Source: Bacillota bacterium
GTDB lineage: Bacteria; Bacillota; Clostridia; Peptostreptococcales; Anaerovoracaceae
Length of the DNA stretch: 9,950 nucleotides
Assembly: GCA_017523605.1 (NCBI GenBank)
Contig: JAFWVZ010000122.1
Coordinates: 1 to 9,950 of the forward strand
Direction: 5' to 3'
The position numbers and the translations under genes were made by a program. The notes under the pieces were generated by a model. The model did no database searches, was not told the DNA's origin, and saw nothing but the letters and a program-made list of their open reading frames with translations. Below, one piece after another: positions 1 through 7,077 of the stretch; the first letter of the stretch is position 1; every line of letters starts with the position of its first letter.

Positions 1-34
1 ATCGTCCTGTGCTGTCCTGCATTCCGGGGCGTGT

Positions 35-1237
35 TTACTTGATCTTGACCGTTACTCTGGCCGGCGTATACTCTACGGTAAGCCCATCTATGCTGTGTCC
101 GGGATAGAGCGTAAGGATCGCCTCTCCTTCTCCGCGCCCGTCTGCATCGGCTATGGGAGCGACGTCGCCGGAGCCCAGGGTCCTGAGCGTAGTCACCGGA
201 CCGGTAACTTTAACGACGATCTCCGAAACACCTTCTGCCAGTTCCGCAGAAGCGGCATGGCCGTCCGCGACGTTAAGGACCGTTACGTCCGCAGCTTTGA
301 ACTTGAATATAAGCTGACCGTTTTCGGCTATCGTGAACCTGGCGCTCAGCGGCTCCGAACTGTCGGCTTCAAACACTCCGCCGGGTATGATAGGCTCCAC
401 GTCGAACGAAGCGTCTTCGAATATGCCGTCGATATCTATGGGCTTAGCGGTGATCTCCGAGATCTGCGACAGCCTGGCAGCCGGGCCTTTTATGGTTATG
501 GTCTTGCTGATATCCGTGCTCCTGAGCGTGGCGCCCTCCCAGACGGAACCCTCCACCGGAACTTCTATGGGAACAGTCTTGGTCTGGTACATTACGGCAT
601 TAACGCCTATGACTTCGTAAGCCAGCTTTACTCCGGTGACGACCTTTCCCGTCTCGTCCACGGGGGTCGCGGCAAGCATTAGATCCATGGGCTTATCCAC
701 TTCCGCGCCGGACAGATCCCCGCTTACTCTGACCGCAGTAACTTGAGCGAGTCTGGAAGCCGCGCCTGTGGCTTCTACCTGGGTAAGCCTGCTGGAAAGG
801 ACTGTTGCCTCCTTTCCCGAAGCCGAACCGGAGAGCACTACCTCCACGGGCTTGGATACGGTAACAAGTTCTTCTATTACAATATCCACGCCGGGTGCGT
901 TGATCTCAACTACGTTAATACCCGGGGGCAGCGCCGCCTTTATGGCCGCTGTTCCGCTGCCGAAAGACAGCTCGGATATGTCCGCACTCAGCTTGATGTC
1001 TTCTGCCTTTACTTTGTTGATGTCGTTGCGGGCGCCGGATACGGTGATGTTAGCCTTATAACCTTCCGTGGTCACAGGGGCAAGCTCCTTTTCCGCAAGT
1101 GTCTCCACACCGGTTATCTCCACGGGAACATCGCGCAGCGTTGTCTGCACGGTGGGATTGGCAATGTTTATAACATAGAACCAGAGTATTATTGCCGCAA
1201 CTATGGATACTATTATATCAATCCGCTTCTGATTCAT
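35..1237 (-). CDS. cdaR: YbbR-domain protein CdaR, regulator of diadenylate cyclase
   Basis: CdaR-type protein of 400 residues, a membrane-anchored extracytoplasmic partner that modulates the c-di-AMP synthase CdaA. What is seen: a basic N-terminus (NQKR) followed by one hydrophobic helix at about residues 6-26, then a long soluble region that reads as about four successive YbbR-like beta-rich repeats (roughly 30-115, 118-205, 210-295 and 300-400), with recurrent V-x-V endings and the last strand closing at VTVKIK. The ATG at 1235-1237 has AGGAGG eight bases upstream. The start lies inside cdaA: the two genes overlap by 20 bp in different frames, which points to translational coupling. In Bacillota cdaA-cdaR is usually followed by glmM; only 34 bases remain here, so that gene cannot be confirmed. 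Identification rests on architecture plus the CdaA neighbour; the regulatory role is family knowledge. Confidence 0.93.
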   Translation of the reverse strand: MNQKRIDIIVSIVAAIILWFYVINIANPTVQTTLRDVPVEITGVETLAEKELAPVTTEGYKANITVSGARNDINKVKAEDIKLSADISELSFGSGTAAIKAALPPGINVVEINAPGVDIVIEELVTVSKPVEVVLSGSASGKEATVLSSRLTQVEATGAASRLAQVTAVRVSGDLSGAEVDKPMDLMLAATPVDETGKVVTGVKLAYEVIGVNAVMYQTKTVPIEVPVEGSVWEGATLRSTDISKTITIKGPAARLSQISEITAKPIDIDGIFEDASFDVEPIIPGGVFEADSSEPLSARFTIAENGQLIFKFKAADVTVLNVADGHAASAELAEGVSEIVVKVTGPVTTLRTLGSGDVAPIADADGRGEGEAILTLYPGHSIDGLTVEYTPARVTVKIK

Positions 1238-2066
1238 TGTCTTTCCTCCTAAGCAGATTGCGAAGCTTCGACATCAGCCGGTCGTCGTCCGGCTGGTCGC
1301 TGATGTACATGTTGAAGAGCTGCTTTTCTATGGACTTGATGTCCAGGAATCTGGACAGACGTCCGTCCGCAGCCATGGAGATTATTCCGGTCTCTTCCGA
1401 TACTATAATAGACACAGCGTCCGAAACTTCCGAGATGCCAAGTCCGGCGCGGTGGCGCGTTCCGAGATCTTTGCTGAGGTTCTGGTTCTGGGTGAGCGGA
1501 AGCACACAGCCCGCGGCAAGCACCCTGTCGCTCCTTATTATGGCTGCTCCGTCGTGAAGGGGCGAGCCCTTATAGAATATGTTCTCCAGAAGAGGCGTGG
1601 ACAGCTTGGCGTCCACGATGGTGCCGGTGTCCGCGATGTCCTGCAGGGCGGTCTCTCTTTCTATTACTATTATGGCGCCTTCTTTTCTGGCGGCAAAATA
1701 TTCCACGGCGGAGACGATCGCGTCCACGTTGTCCGAGATCTCCTCCTGCTGCAACGAGAACTGCCTTGTGAACTTGCCTCTGCCCAGGTACTCCAGACCT
1801 CTTCTGAGTTCCGGCTGGAAGACTACGACCAAAGCAATTATTCCAACGTTAAGTATTCCGGTGAATATCCAGTTTACGATGTACAGGTTGAGAAGATCCG
1901 ACAGGAAAGCCGCGACCACGACAACTACAAGACCCTTCGCGAGCTGCTCCGCGCGGGTGCTGCGAATGAATCCAAGAAGCTTATAGATCAAAAAGCTGAC
2001 TATGGCGATGTCTATGACATCGGTGATGCCGAAGCCCGAAAACAGGCTGCTGATGACCTGGCCCAT
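1218..2066 (-). CDS. cdaA: Membrane diadenylate cyclase CdaA (c-di-AMP synthase)
   Basis: Condenses two ATP into cyclic di-AMP, the second messenger for potassium/osmolyte balance and cell-wall homeostasis in Bacillota. From the chosen start it has 282 residues. Three hydrophobic helices occupy about residues 14-34, 44-62 and 64-84, followed by a cytoplasmic DAC (DisA_N) domain at about 100-255. Both signature motifs are intact: DGA at 172-174 (in SPLHDGAAI) and RHR at 204-206 (in GTRHRAGLG). The reading frame extends to a TTG at 2093, but the ATG at 2064-2066 has a strong GGGGAG site just upstream and gives the usual CdaA N-terminus, so 2066 is preferred. It overlaps cdaR by 20 bp and is probably its operon leader, transcribed from a promoter at about 2102-2128. 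The C-terminal tail (about 256-282) is charged and low in hydrophobicity. Confidence 0.96.
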   Translation of the reverse strand: MGQVISSLFSGFGITDVIDIAIVSFLIYKLLGFIRSTRAEQLAKGLVVVVVAAFLSDLLNLYIVNWIFTGILNVGIIALVVVFQPELRRGLEYLGRGKFTRQFSLQQEEISDNVDAIVSAVEYFAARKEGAIIVIERETALQDIADTGTIVDAKLSTPLLENIFYKGSPLHDGAAIIRSDRVLAAGCVLPLTQNQNLSKDLGTRHRAGLGISEVSDAVSIIVSEETGIISMAADGRLSRFLDIKSIEKQLFNMYISDQPDDDRLMSKLRNLLRRKDNESEAD

Positions 2067-2101
2067 GATCTCCCCTTTCGTTGTCTTTTGCAATTAATGA
2101 T

Positions 2102-2128
2102 TTTATACAATTTTTGTGTGTTTTTCAA
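2102..2128 (-). promoter_or_regulatory. Candidate sigma-A promoter for cdaA-cdaR
   Basis: On the minus strand TTGAAA (2128-2123) and TATAAA (2107-2102) are separated by 15 bp. The spacer is shorter than the optimal 17, but both hexamers are close to consensus and the predicted start would leave a leader of about 30 nt before the cdaA ATG. No other good candidate was seen in this gap on this strand. Confidence 0.45.
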
Positions 2129-2201
2129 GGCAGTACGGGATTTTTTAGGTTAAAACGGCACAAATCTGAGGCAGAAACGGTACACGCGGCAGGCGGCGCG
2201 G

Positions 2202-2230
2202 TTTACAGTTTTCGCGATTTATGATATAGT
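2202..2230 (+). promoter_or_regulatory. Sigma-A promoter for yhaM-recD2-comFC
   Basis: TTTACA (2202-2207) and TATAGT (2225-2230) are separated by exactly 17 bp, each hexamer matching consensus at five of six positions. A TGA precedes the -10 box, giving an extended -10 (TGn). The predicted start near 2237 leaves a leader of about 29 nt before the yhaM ATG. It lies back to back with the cdaA promoter candidate in the divergent gap. Confidence 0.7.
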
Positions 2231-2265
2231 TCGAGTATCAAAAACAGGTAGAAAGCGGCAACGAC

Positions 2266-3258
2266 ATGAAGCAGTTTTACGCAGGCAAATTAGAAGTAAA
2301 CGAAGAGATAACGGACTTTTTCATGATAAAGTCCGCAGCCGTACGCACGGGCTCCAACGGCAAGGATTATCTGGACCTGGGACTGGGCGACTGCAGCGGC
2401 GAGATCAACGGAAAGAAGTGGGACATTTCCCCGGACGAACTTCCGGCGATCAAGGCTCTGCAGGAAGGCGACCTCGTAAAGATAAAGGGTCTCGTTACGG
2501 AATGGAACTCCGTTAAGCAGCTGCGCGTGCAAAGGATACGCAAGGCGGTCCCCACGGACGAACTTGTAATGTCGGACTACGTTAAGGCAGCTCCGGAGGA
2601 CCCTGCGGAGATGTTTGCGTACGTCCTGGAGAGAGCAAACGCCATAAAGGACGAAGGCCTCCGGAAGATCGCCGTTGATGCTCTGGAAGAGAACAAGGAC
2701 AGACTGCTGTACTACCCCGGAGCAATGCGCAACCATCACGCGGAGCTGGGCGGACTTCTGTACCATATAAGACGCATGCTTACGATGGGCCTTAAGGCCT
2801 GTCAGGTCTACACCGGACTGGACAAGGACTGGGTGGTCTGCGGAGTTATAATGCACGACATGGAAAAGCTCAACGAGCTAAGGTCCAACGAGTTCGGCAT
2901 CTCCCCGGGATACACCGCACAGGGCAACCTGCTGGGCCACATAGTCATGGGCGCCGCAGCGCTTAAGGAGCGCGCGGAAAAAGCAGGCCTGGACGAAGAA
3001 AAGACCATGATGCTGCAGCACATGATAGTATCGCACCACTACGAGCCGGAGTTCGGAAGCCCGGTAAGGCCTATGTTTCCGGAGGCTGAGCTGCTGCACT
3101 ATCTGGACATGATTGACGCCAAGATGTTCGATTTCGAGGCTGCGCTGGAAGGCGTGGAGCCCGGCGGATTCTCTGAAAGAGTACATACTCTGGACGGCCG
3201 CATGCTCTACAAGCCCACGTTCGAGAGGCTCAACACGGAAAAGAACAAGAACAAGTAG
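2266..3258 (+). CDS. yhaM: YhaM-family 3'-5' exoribonuclease (OB fold + HD domain)
   Basis: A 330-residue protein of the YhaM/Cbf1 family, metal-dependent exonucleases that trim RNA (and single-stranded DNA in vitro) from the 3' end. Residues about 12-92 read as an OB-fold nucleic-acid-binding domain (start KQFYAGKLE, core GKDYLDLGLGD). An HD hydrolase domain follows, with candidate metal ligands in order: H157-H158 (RNHHAE), H197-D198 (MHDMEK), H225 (GHIVMG), H257-H258 (SHHYEP) and D281/D284 (LDMIDAKM). Length is close to family norm and nothing appears truncated. The ATG has only a weak Shine-Dalgarno (GAAAG, about ten bases away), but no alternative start lies upstream in frame and the N-terminus matches the family. 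It is first gene of an operon with recD2, 18 bp downstream. Symbol assigned by family; the exact RNA substrates are unknown. Confidence 0.92.
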   Translation: MKQFYAGKLEVNEEITDFFMIKSAAVRTGSNGKDYLDLGLGDCSGEINGKKWDISPDELPAIKALQEGDLVKIKGLVTEWNSVKQLRVQRIRKAVPTDELVMSDYVKAAPEDPAEMFAYVLERANAIKDEGLRKIAVDALEENKDRLLYYPGAMRNHHAELGGLLYHIRRMLTMGLKACQVYTGLDKDWVVCGVIMHDMEKLNELRSNEFGISPGYTAQGNLLGHIVMGAAALKERAEKAGLDEEKTMMLQHMIVSHHYEPEFGSPVRPMFPEAELLHYLDMIDAKMFDFEAALEGVEPGGFSERVHTLDGRMLYKPTFERLNTEKNKNK

Positions 3259-3276
3259 ATACCGGATCACGGCATA

Positions 3277-5511
3277 ATGAAAGAAGAAAAGACGGGTTCC
3301 GTAAAGGAACTGATCTTCCACAACGATTCCAACTTTTTTACCATACTGCTCTTCGAAAGCACAGAAGAGCAGTTTTTTGCCGTAGGGAAAATGCCGGACC
3401 CTAAAAAGGGACGCAGCTACAGGCTGACGGGCGAGTGGACCGAGCACCCCAAGTACGGCGAACAGTTCGCGTTCGGCAGCTTCGAGGAACTGGAGCCCAC
3501 CGGCGCGGAAGGAATAGCATCGTTCCTGTCGTCCGGGATAATTAAAAACGTAGGGCCCGCCACCGCCATGGCGATCGTAAAACGCTTCGGGGACGACACC
3601 CTGCGCGTTATCGCAGAAGATCCGGACAGGCTTACGCTTGTAAGCGGCATCGGACCCGTAAAGGCAAAGGCCATAGCGGAGGGCTACGCCGCGCATAGAT
3701 CCTACGCGCAAGTAGTGCTTAAGCTGTCCGCGTACGACATAAGCCCCGCGGTCTGCATGAAGCTCTATAAAGTTTACGGATCGGAAGCCGCGGAAGTCGT
3801 TAAGGAGAACCCTTACAGACTTATAGACAGCATATACGGCATAGGATTCGTTAAGGCGGACAGGATAGCGCAAAAGCTTGGAATTCCGGCGGATTCGCCG
3901 TTCAGGCTGCGCAGCGCGGTGGTCTACGATCTGGAGTACCACGCGGGCCTCGGCGACACCTTCGTACCGGAAACGGACCTTACGGAGGACGTTGCCGTAA
4001 TGCTGGACGTCCCGAGGGAAGACATAAGCTCCGCGATATTCGACCTGGCGCTGGACGGCCGGGTGTTCAAGGAGAATCTGGACGGTCAGAACATAGTAAC
4101 GCTCGCGTCCTACAGGCGGGCCGAGAACTACTGCGCTGCAAAGCTTCTGCAGCTGATAAACTGCGAGCTTACGGCAATACCAGTAGATCCTGCGAGGCTC
4201 ATAAAGCGCAGCGAGCGCATCGCAGGTATAGAATTGTCGGAGACCCAGCGGCGCGCTGTAATGTCCTCGCTGGGCAACGGAGTCTCCATAATAACCGGCG
4301 GCCCCGGCACAGGAAAGACAACGATAATACGGATGATACTGTCCGTGCTGGAAGAGGCAGGCATACCCACGGAGCTTGCCGCTCCCACCGGCAGAGCCGC
4401 CAAACGAATGAGCCAGGCCTCCGGCCGCGAGGCTCAGACCATACACCGCCTGTTGGAATACTCCTACGAGGAGTCCTCGGACCGCATGGTCTTCGGCAAG
4501 AACCGGGAAGACCCCCTGGACGCCGGCTGCGTGATAATAGACGAGATATCCATGGTGGACATACTTCTTATGGAGGGCCTGCTTGCAGCCATAAAGCCCG
4601 GCACACGATTGATACTGGTAGGCGACGCGGACCAGCTGCCGCCGGTAGGCGCAGGCACGGTGATAGCGGACCTGCTGGAATCCGGGATAATCCACAGCAC
4701 AAGGCTTACGGAGATATTCCGACAGGCGCAGGAAAGCATGATAGTCGTAAACGCGCATGCCATAGACCGCGGCGAAAGACCGGAGTTCAACGGGCACGGC
4801 AGCGACTGCTTCTTCCTGGAAAGAAACGGCGACAAAGAGATAGCCGCAACGATAAAACAGCTCTGCGAGAGCCGCCTGCCCGGCTACTTTGCGCATCTGG
4901 ACCCGTACAGGGACATCCAGGTGCTTACACCGGTGCGCAAAGGCATCTGCGGGTGCATGGAGCTGAATAAGACGCTCCAGGAGGCGCTCAACCCGCCCTC
5001 GCCCGAAAAGCACGAAAAATCCTTCGGCGACAAAGTCTTCCGCGAAGGCGACAAGGTGATGCACATAAAAAACGACTACATGCTGGAGTGGAAGGACCTG
5101 GGCACGCTGCAGAGCGGCACCGGAGTCTTCAACGGCGACATGGGCATAGTCTCATCCATAAATTCCGACACAGGCGCCGTAAACGTGCTGTACGACGAAA
5201 ACAGGCTCGTAAGCTACGACTTTACCAATCTGGACGAGCTGGAGCCGGCCTTTGCAATAACGGTACACAAGAGCCAGGGATCCGAGTTCCCGGTGGTGGT
5301 GATGCCCATGACCCACTTCCCGCCCATGCTGGCTACGCGCAACCTGCTCTACACGGCGATCACCCGCGCCAAGGAAGGCGTTGTAATGGTGGGCGACCCC
5401 CGCATGCCGGGCGTGATGACGGACAACACTTCCGCCAGAAAGCGCAACAGCGGCCTTAAGGCAAGGCTCGTAAAGCTTTGGGAGACCGACTATGAGCACC
5501 ACGGGAGGTAG
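3277..5511 (+). CDS. recD2: ATP-dependent DNA helicase RecD2 (RecD-like, SF1B)
   Basis: A 744-residue 5'-3' DNA helicase of the RecD2 type, which works without RecBC and is linked to replication-fork and repair functions. Helix-hairpin-helix motifs sit in the N-terminal half (about 84-100; SGIGPVKAKAIAEG at 123-136; GIGFVKADRIA at 188-198). The helicase core has a Q-motif (SETQ, 321-324), Walker A GGPGTGKTT at 341-349, motif Ia (AAPTGRAAKRM, 368-378), Walker B DEIS at 422-425, motif III (GDADQLPPVG, 449-458), FRQ at 481-483, a C-terminal UvrD-like VHKSQGSEF at 663-671 and motif VI LYTAITRAKE at 691-700. All key residues are present and length is normal. The ATG lies 18 bp after yhaM without a strong Shine-Dalgarno, suggesting read-through translation; the 3' end overlaps comFC by 20 bp. 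Isoleucine codons are strongly biased to ATA. Confidence 0.96.
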   Translation: MKEEKTGSVKELIFHNDSNFFTILLFESTEEQFFAVGKMPDPKKGRSYRLTGEWTEHPKYGEQFAFGSFEELEPTGAEGIASFLSSGIIKNVGPATAMAIVKRFGDDTLRVIAEDPDRLTLVSGIGPVKAKAIAEGYAAHRSYAQVVLKLSAYDISPAVCMKLYKVYGSEAAEVVKENPYRLIDSIYGIGFVKADRIAQKLGIPADSPFRLRSAVVYDLEYHAGLGDTFVPETDLTEDVAVMLDVPREDISSAIFDLALDGRVFKENLDGQNIVTLASYRRAENYCAAKLLQLINCELTAIPVDPARLIKRSERIAGIELSETQRRAVMSSLGNGVSIITGGPGTGKTTIIRMILSVLEEAGIPTELAAPTGRAAKRMSQASGREAQTIHRLLEYSYEESSDRMVFGKNREDPLDAGCVIIDEISMVDILLMEGLLAAIKPGTRLILVGDADQLPPVGAGTVIADLLESGIIHSTRLTEIFRQAQESMIVVNAHAIDRGERPEFNGHGSDCFFLERNGDKEIAATIKQLCESRLPGYFAHLDPYRDIQVLTPVRKGICGCMELNKTLQEALNPPSPEKHEKSFGDKVFREGDKVMHIKNDYMLEWKDLGTLQSGTGVFNGDMGIVSSINSDTGAVNVLYDENRLVSYDFTNLDELEPAFAITVHKSQGSEFPVVVMPMTHFPPMLATRNLLYTAITRAKEGVVMVGDPRMPGVMTDNTSARKRNSGLKARLVKLWETDYEHHGR

Positions 5512-6280
5512 AGCGGCACGCGCCGCAGATAAAGCGGCCGGACACGGCATCGTGGCACGCGCTGCAGGCAAAGCGCTGGACCTGGTGTTCCCTCAGAACA
5601 TCTACTGCCTTTGCTGCGGGGACACCATGGAGAGCAGCCGCATCCACGGCATCTGCGACAAATGCGCCGAAAAGATAAACTGGCTGGACCACGACCCGTT
5701 CAGGGCAAGCCTGGAGGACTTTGCCTTCGACCTCGTTCTGTCGTGCTGCGTGTACGGCTTTTACCCGCGCAGGATAATGCACGACCTTAAGCTCCACGGC
5801 AAGCCTTACATCGCAAGGAGCATAGGACCGCTGATGGCCGAAAAGGTGCTGACAGAGACTGCGTTGACGGGAGGCGTATACACCGCCCTTCTCCCGGTGC
5901 CCTGCACGGCGGCCAAACGCCGCAAACGCGGATACAACCAGGCGGAACTGCTGGCCAAATATGCGGCAAAGCAGCTTGGGCTTCCGGTCTGGACAGACGT
6001 GCTTATAAAGACAAAAGAGACGCCCTCCATGAGGCTCTCCACCGGCGAGGAACGCAGAAACCTTATGCAGGGAGTGTTCGCGGTGGATCAAAACACTTGC
6101 GCAAAGCTGCCGGGAGCGGATATACTGCTTGTTGACGACGTCCTGACCACAGGGAGCACCGCAGATGCCTGTGCGCGCACTCTTAAGGACGCAGGGGCAG
6201 GGACCGTTTCCGTGCTGTGCTTCGCTTCCTCGGCAAGAGCGTTCGAGCCGGAATGGGAGCGGGAGACAATAACTGAATAA
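5492..6280 (+). CDS. comFC: ComFC-type phosphoribosyltransferase-like competence protein
   Basis: A 262-residue ComF/GntX-family protein, a cytoplasmic protein that in naturally transformable bacteria helps process incoming single-stranded DNA; outside such species its role is unclear. An N-terminal zinc finger is visible: C39-x2-C42 and C55-x2-C58 (YCLCCGD and GICDKC). It is followed by a phosphoribosyltransferase fold with RRKRGYNQAELLA at 143-155, typical of the family, and a PRPP-binding loop VDDVLTTGST at 214-223. The ATG overlaps the end of recD2 by 20 bp and has GGGAG seven bases upstream inside recD2, so translation is probably coupled. The first 30 residues are Ala/Arg-rich and may be a lineage-specific extension. 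No comFA helicase is adjacent. The stop is followed after three bases by a structured RNA region. Confidence 0.92.
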   Translation: MSTTGGRAARAADKAAGHGIVARAAGKALDLVFPQNIYCLCCGDTMESSRIHGICDKCAEKINWLDHDPFRASLEDFAFDLVLSCCVYGFYPRRIMHDLKLHGKPYIARSIGPLMAEKVLTETALTGGVYTALLPVPCTAAKRRKRGYNQAELLAKYAAKQLGLPVWTDVLIKTKETPSMRLSTGEERRNLMQGVFAVDQNTCAKLPGADILLVDDVLTTGSTADACARTLKDAGAGTVSVLCFASSARAFEPEWERETITE

Positions 6281-6283
6281 CTA

Positions 6284-6470
6284 TCCGAAAGTACGGGCTG
6301 CCCGGGTCTGTGGCTGCAAGTCCAGGCCAGCTATGGGCAAAGGGACCCACGTAAGCAGGAGCAAGGCTCCTTGTGATCATGGCATAGCTTAGAAGTAAGT
6401 CCGCGGAAAATCCGAGCACGGCAGGTGTGGGGTCAAAGGCCAGGTCAGCCGGGCAGCCCGCGCTTTCGGA
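6284..6470 (+). ncRNA. Structured non-coding RNA, candidate raiA-motif RNA
   Basis: A gene-free segment of about 187 nt closed by a long terminal helix. Positions 6284-6305 pair with 6449-6470: TCCGAAAG with CTTTCGGA, then one U-G wobble, one A-C mismatch, one C-G, then GGGCTGCCCGG with CCGGGCAGCCC (21 of 22 positions paired). Inside, AGCTATG (6329-6335) pairs with CATAGCT (6383-6389), enclosing AGGAGC-AAG-GCTCCT (6357-6371). GACCC (6344-6348) can pair with GGGTC (6430-6434), which would form a pseudoknot. The plus strand is chosen because an intrinsic terminator follows ten bases later. raiA-motif RNAs are a Bacillota/Actinomycetota class of about this size found next to raiA/hpf and comF genes; here comFC is immediately upstream and hpf about 600 bp away. 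Identity is inferred from synteny and shape, not from a covariance search. It may be co-transcribed with comFC; no convincing own promoter was seen. Confidence 0.65.
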
Positions 6471-6479
6471 ACATAAAGA

Positions 6480-6509
6480 AACAGGACCTTACGGTCCTGT
6501 TTTATCTTT
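6480..6509 (+). terminator. Intrinsic terminator after the structured RNA
   Basis: A perfect 9-bp stem AACAGGACC / GGTCCTGTT with a TTAC loop (6480-6501), followed on the plus strand by TTATCTTT. It would end the yhaM-recD2-comFC-RNA transcript. The A-rich flank on the other side (AACATAAAG before the stem) gives a U-rich tail on the minus strand too, so it may also stop the small membrane-protein gene at 6523. Confidence 0.85.
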
Positions 6510-6522
6510 CGCCGGGCGCCGG

Positions 6523-6729
6523 TCATGATCGGCGTTGCAGGAACAACACTATGCAGGCGGCGATAATGCCTGCAGTTAATCCTGTCCAAATAGTTGTCAA
6601 TGCTTTACTCTCCAGCCATTTATATACAAAAGAAAACGGAGGGATCACCTGAAGCAGCGTCATTATTACTGCAACCAGAACTGCGATCCCGAGAGAGATC
6701 ATAACCCTTTTAAATAGCTCTGTCTTCAT
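6523..6729 (-). CDS. Small two-helix membrane protein of unknown function
   Basis: A 68-residue protein not recognised as a known family. What is seen: a short amphipathic start (MKTELFKR), a hydrophobic helix at about residues 9-30 ending near QVIPPFSF, a short polar loop (KWLESK), a second hydrophobic helix at about 43-64, and a basic end (LQRRS). This predicts a double-spanning inner-membrane protein. AGGG lies four bases before the ATG, a weak to moderate ribosome binding site. Codon use is more AT-rich than in neighbouring genes (TTA, AAA, TTT are frequent), and it sits in an AT-rich stretch, so it may be an acquired or fast-evolving gene. It is a lone gene; a candidate promoter lies at 6876-6904 and the hairpin at 6480-6501 could end its transcript. 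The clean hydrophobic pattern over the whole length argues that it is real, but only moderately so. Confidence 0.6.
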   Translation of the reverse strand: MKTELFKRVMISLGIAVLVAVIMTLLQVIPPFSFVYKWLESKALTTIWTGLTAGIIAACIVLFLQRRS

Positions 6730-6875
6730 ACCGCCCTAATAAGTATTCTCCCTAAAAAGAAACAGTTTTGCCGCCTACCTATCCCATCTAAGAACCTATT
6801 ACTAATGGACAACCGAACCGGGACAACACTATTTGGAAATGCCCCTTAAGAAACATGATCACTGTTTTGTGTATA

Positions 6876-6904
6876 ATTATATCATTAATTATTCATTACG
6901 TCTA
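6876..6904 (-). promoter_or_regulatory. Candidate extended -10 promoter for the small membrane gene
   Basis: On the minus strand TAGACG (6904-6899) and a perfect TATAAT (6881-6876) are separated by 17 bp, and TGA precedes the -10 box (extended -10). Only four of six -35 positions match. The predicted leader to the ATG at 6729 would be about 140 nt. The 6-bp inverted repeat at 6903-6918 touches the -35 box. Confidence 0.45.
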
Positions 6905-6997
6905 TTGTTCAGACAATACCCTTTGAATATGTGATATGCACACGGTATCTACTATTCGGCATTTGCTTTGTTATTTCTTATAGACAACTAACAAAGA

Positions 6998-7016
6998 CCG
7001 CCGGGATCGCCGGCGG
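6998..7016 (-). terminator. GC-rich hairpin terminator downstream of hpf
   Basis: CCGCCGG-GATCG-CCGGCGG, a perfect 7-bp GC stem. Read on the minus strand it is followed by TCTTTGTTAG, a partial U tract, so it can end hpf transcription about 60 nt past the stop. The plus-strand side is followed by CCGTTCTTTTATT, so it may act in both directions. Confidence 0.65.
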
Positions 7017-7059
7017 CCGTTCTTTTATTCAGTTATTCTTTTAAGCGCCCGCGCTGTTC

Positions 7060-7077
7060 CGCGGCAGCGCTGCCGCG
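7060..7077. repeat. 18-bp perfect palindrome just after the hpf stop
   Basis: CGCGGCAGCGCTGCCGCG is its own reverse complement and begins one base past the hpf stop codon on the minus strand. It has no U tract on that side, so it is not a standard terminator by itself; it could form a 3'-end-stabilising hairpin or be a protein-binding site. Confidence 0.5.

Noticed and set aside
1..22. Possible start of a third gene (glmM) after cdaR on the minus strand, ATG at 22-20
   Set aside because: The seven codons available (MQDSTGR) do not resemble the usual GlmM start and there is no clear ribosome binding site; too short to call.
95..1252. Plus-strand ORFs across cdaR (95-682, 743-1252)
   Set aside because: They are antisense to cdaR, have no domain pattern or ribosome binding site and reflect its codon bias.
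2878..5064. 728-codon open frame on the minus strand opposite yhaM and recD2
   Set aside because: It is antisense to two well-supported genes, its protein is rich in Tyr, His, Arg and Val with no recognisable domain, and it is explained by the codon bias of recD2.
6284..6470. 6S RNA, tmRNA or RNase P RNA
   Set aside because: No tRNA-like ends or tag frame as in tmRNA, too short for RNase P RNA and without its conserved core, and no central open bubble typical of 6S RNA was found; raiA-motif fits the neighbourhood better.
6425..6652. 75-codon plus-strand ORF
   Set aside because: It spans the structured RNA, its terminator and the antisense of the small membrane gene, and has no convincing start signal.
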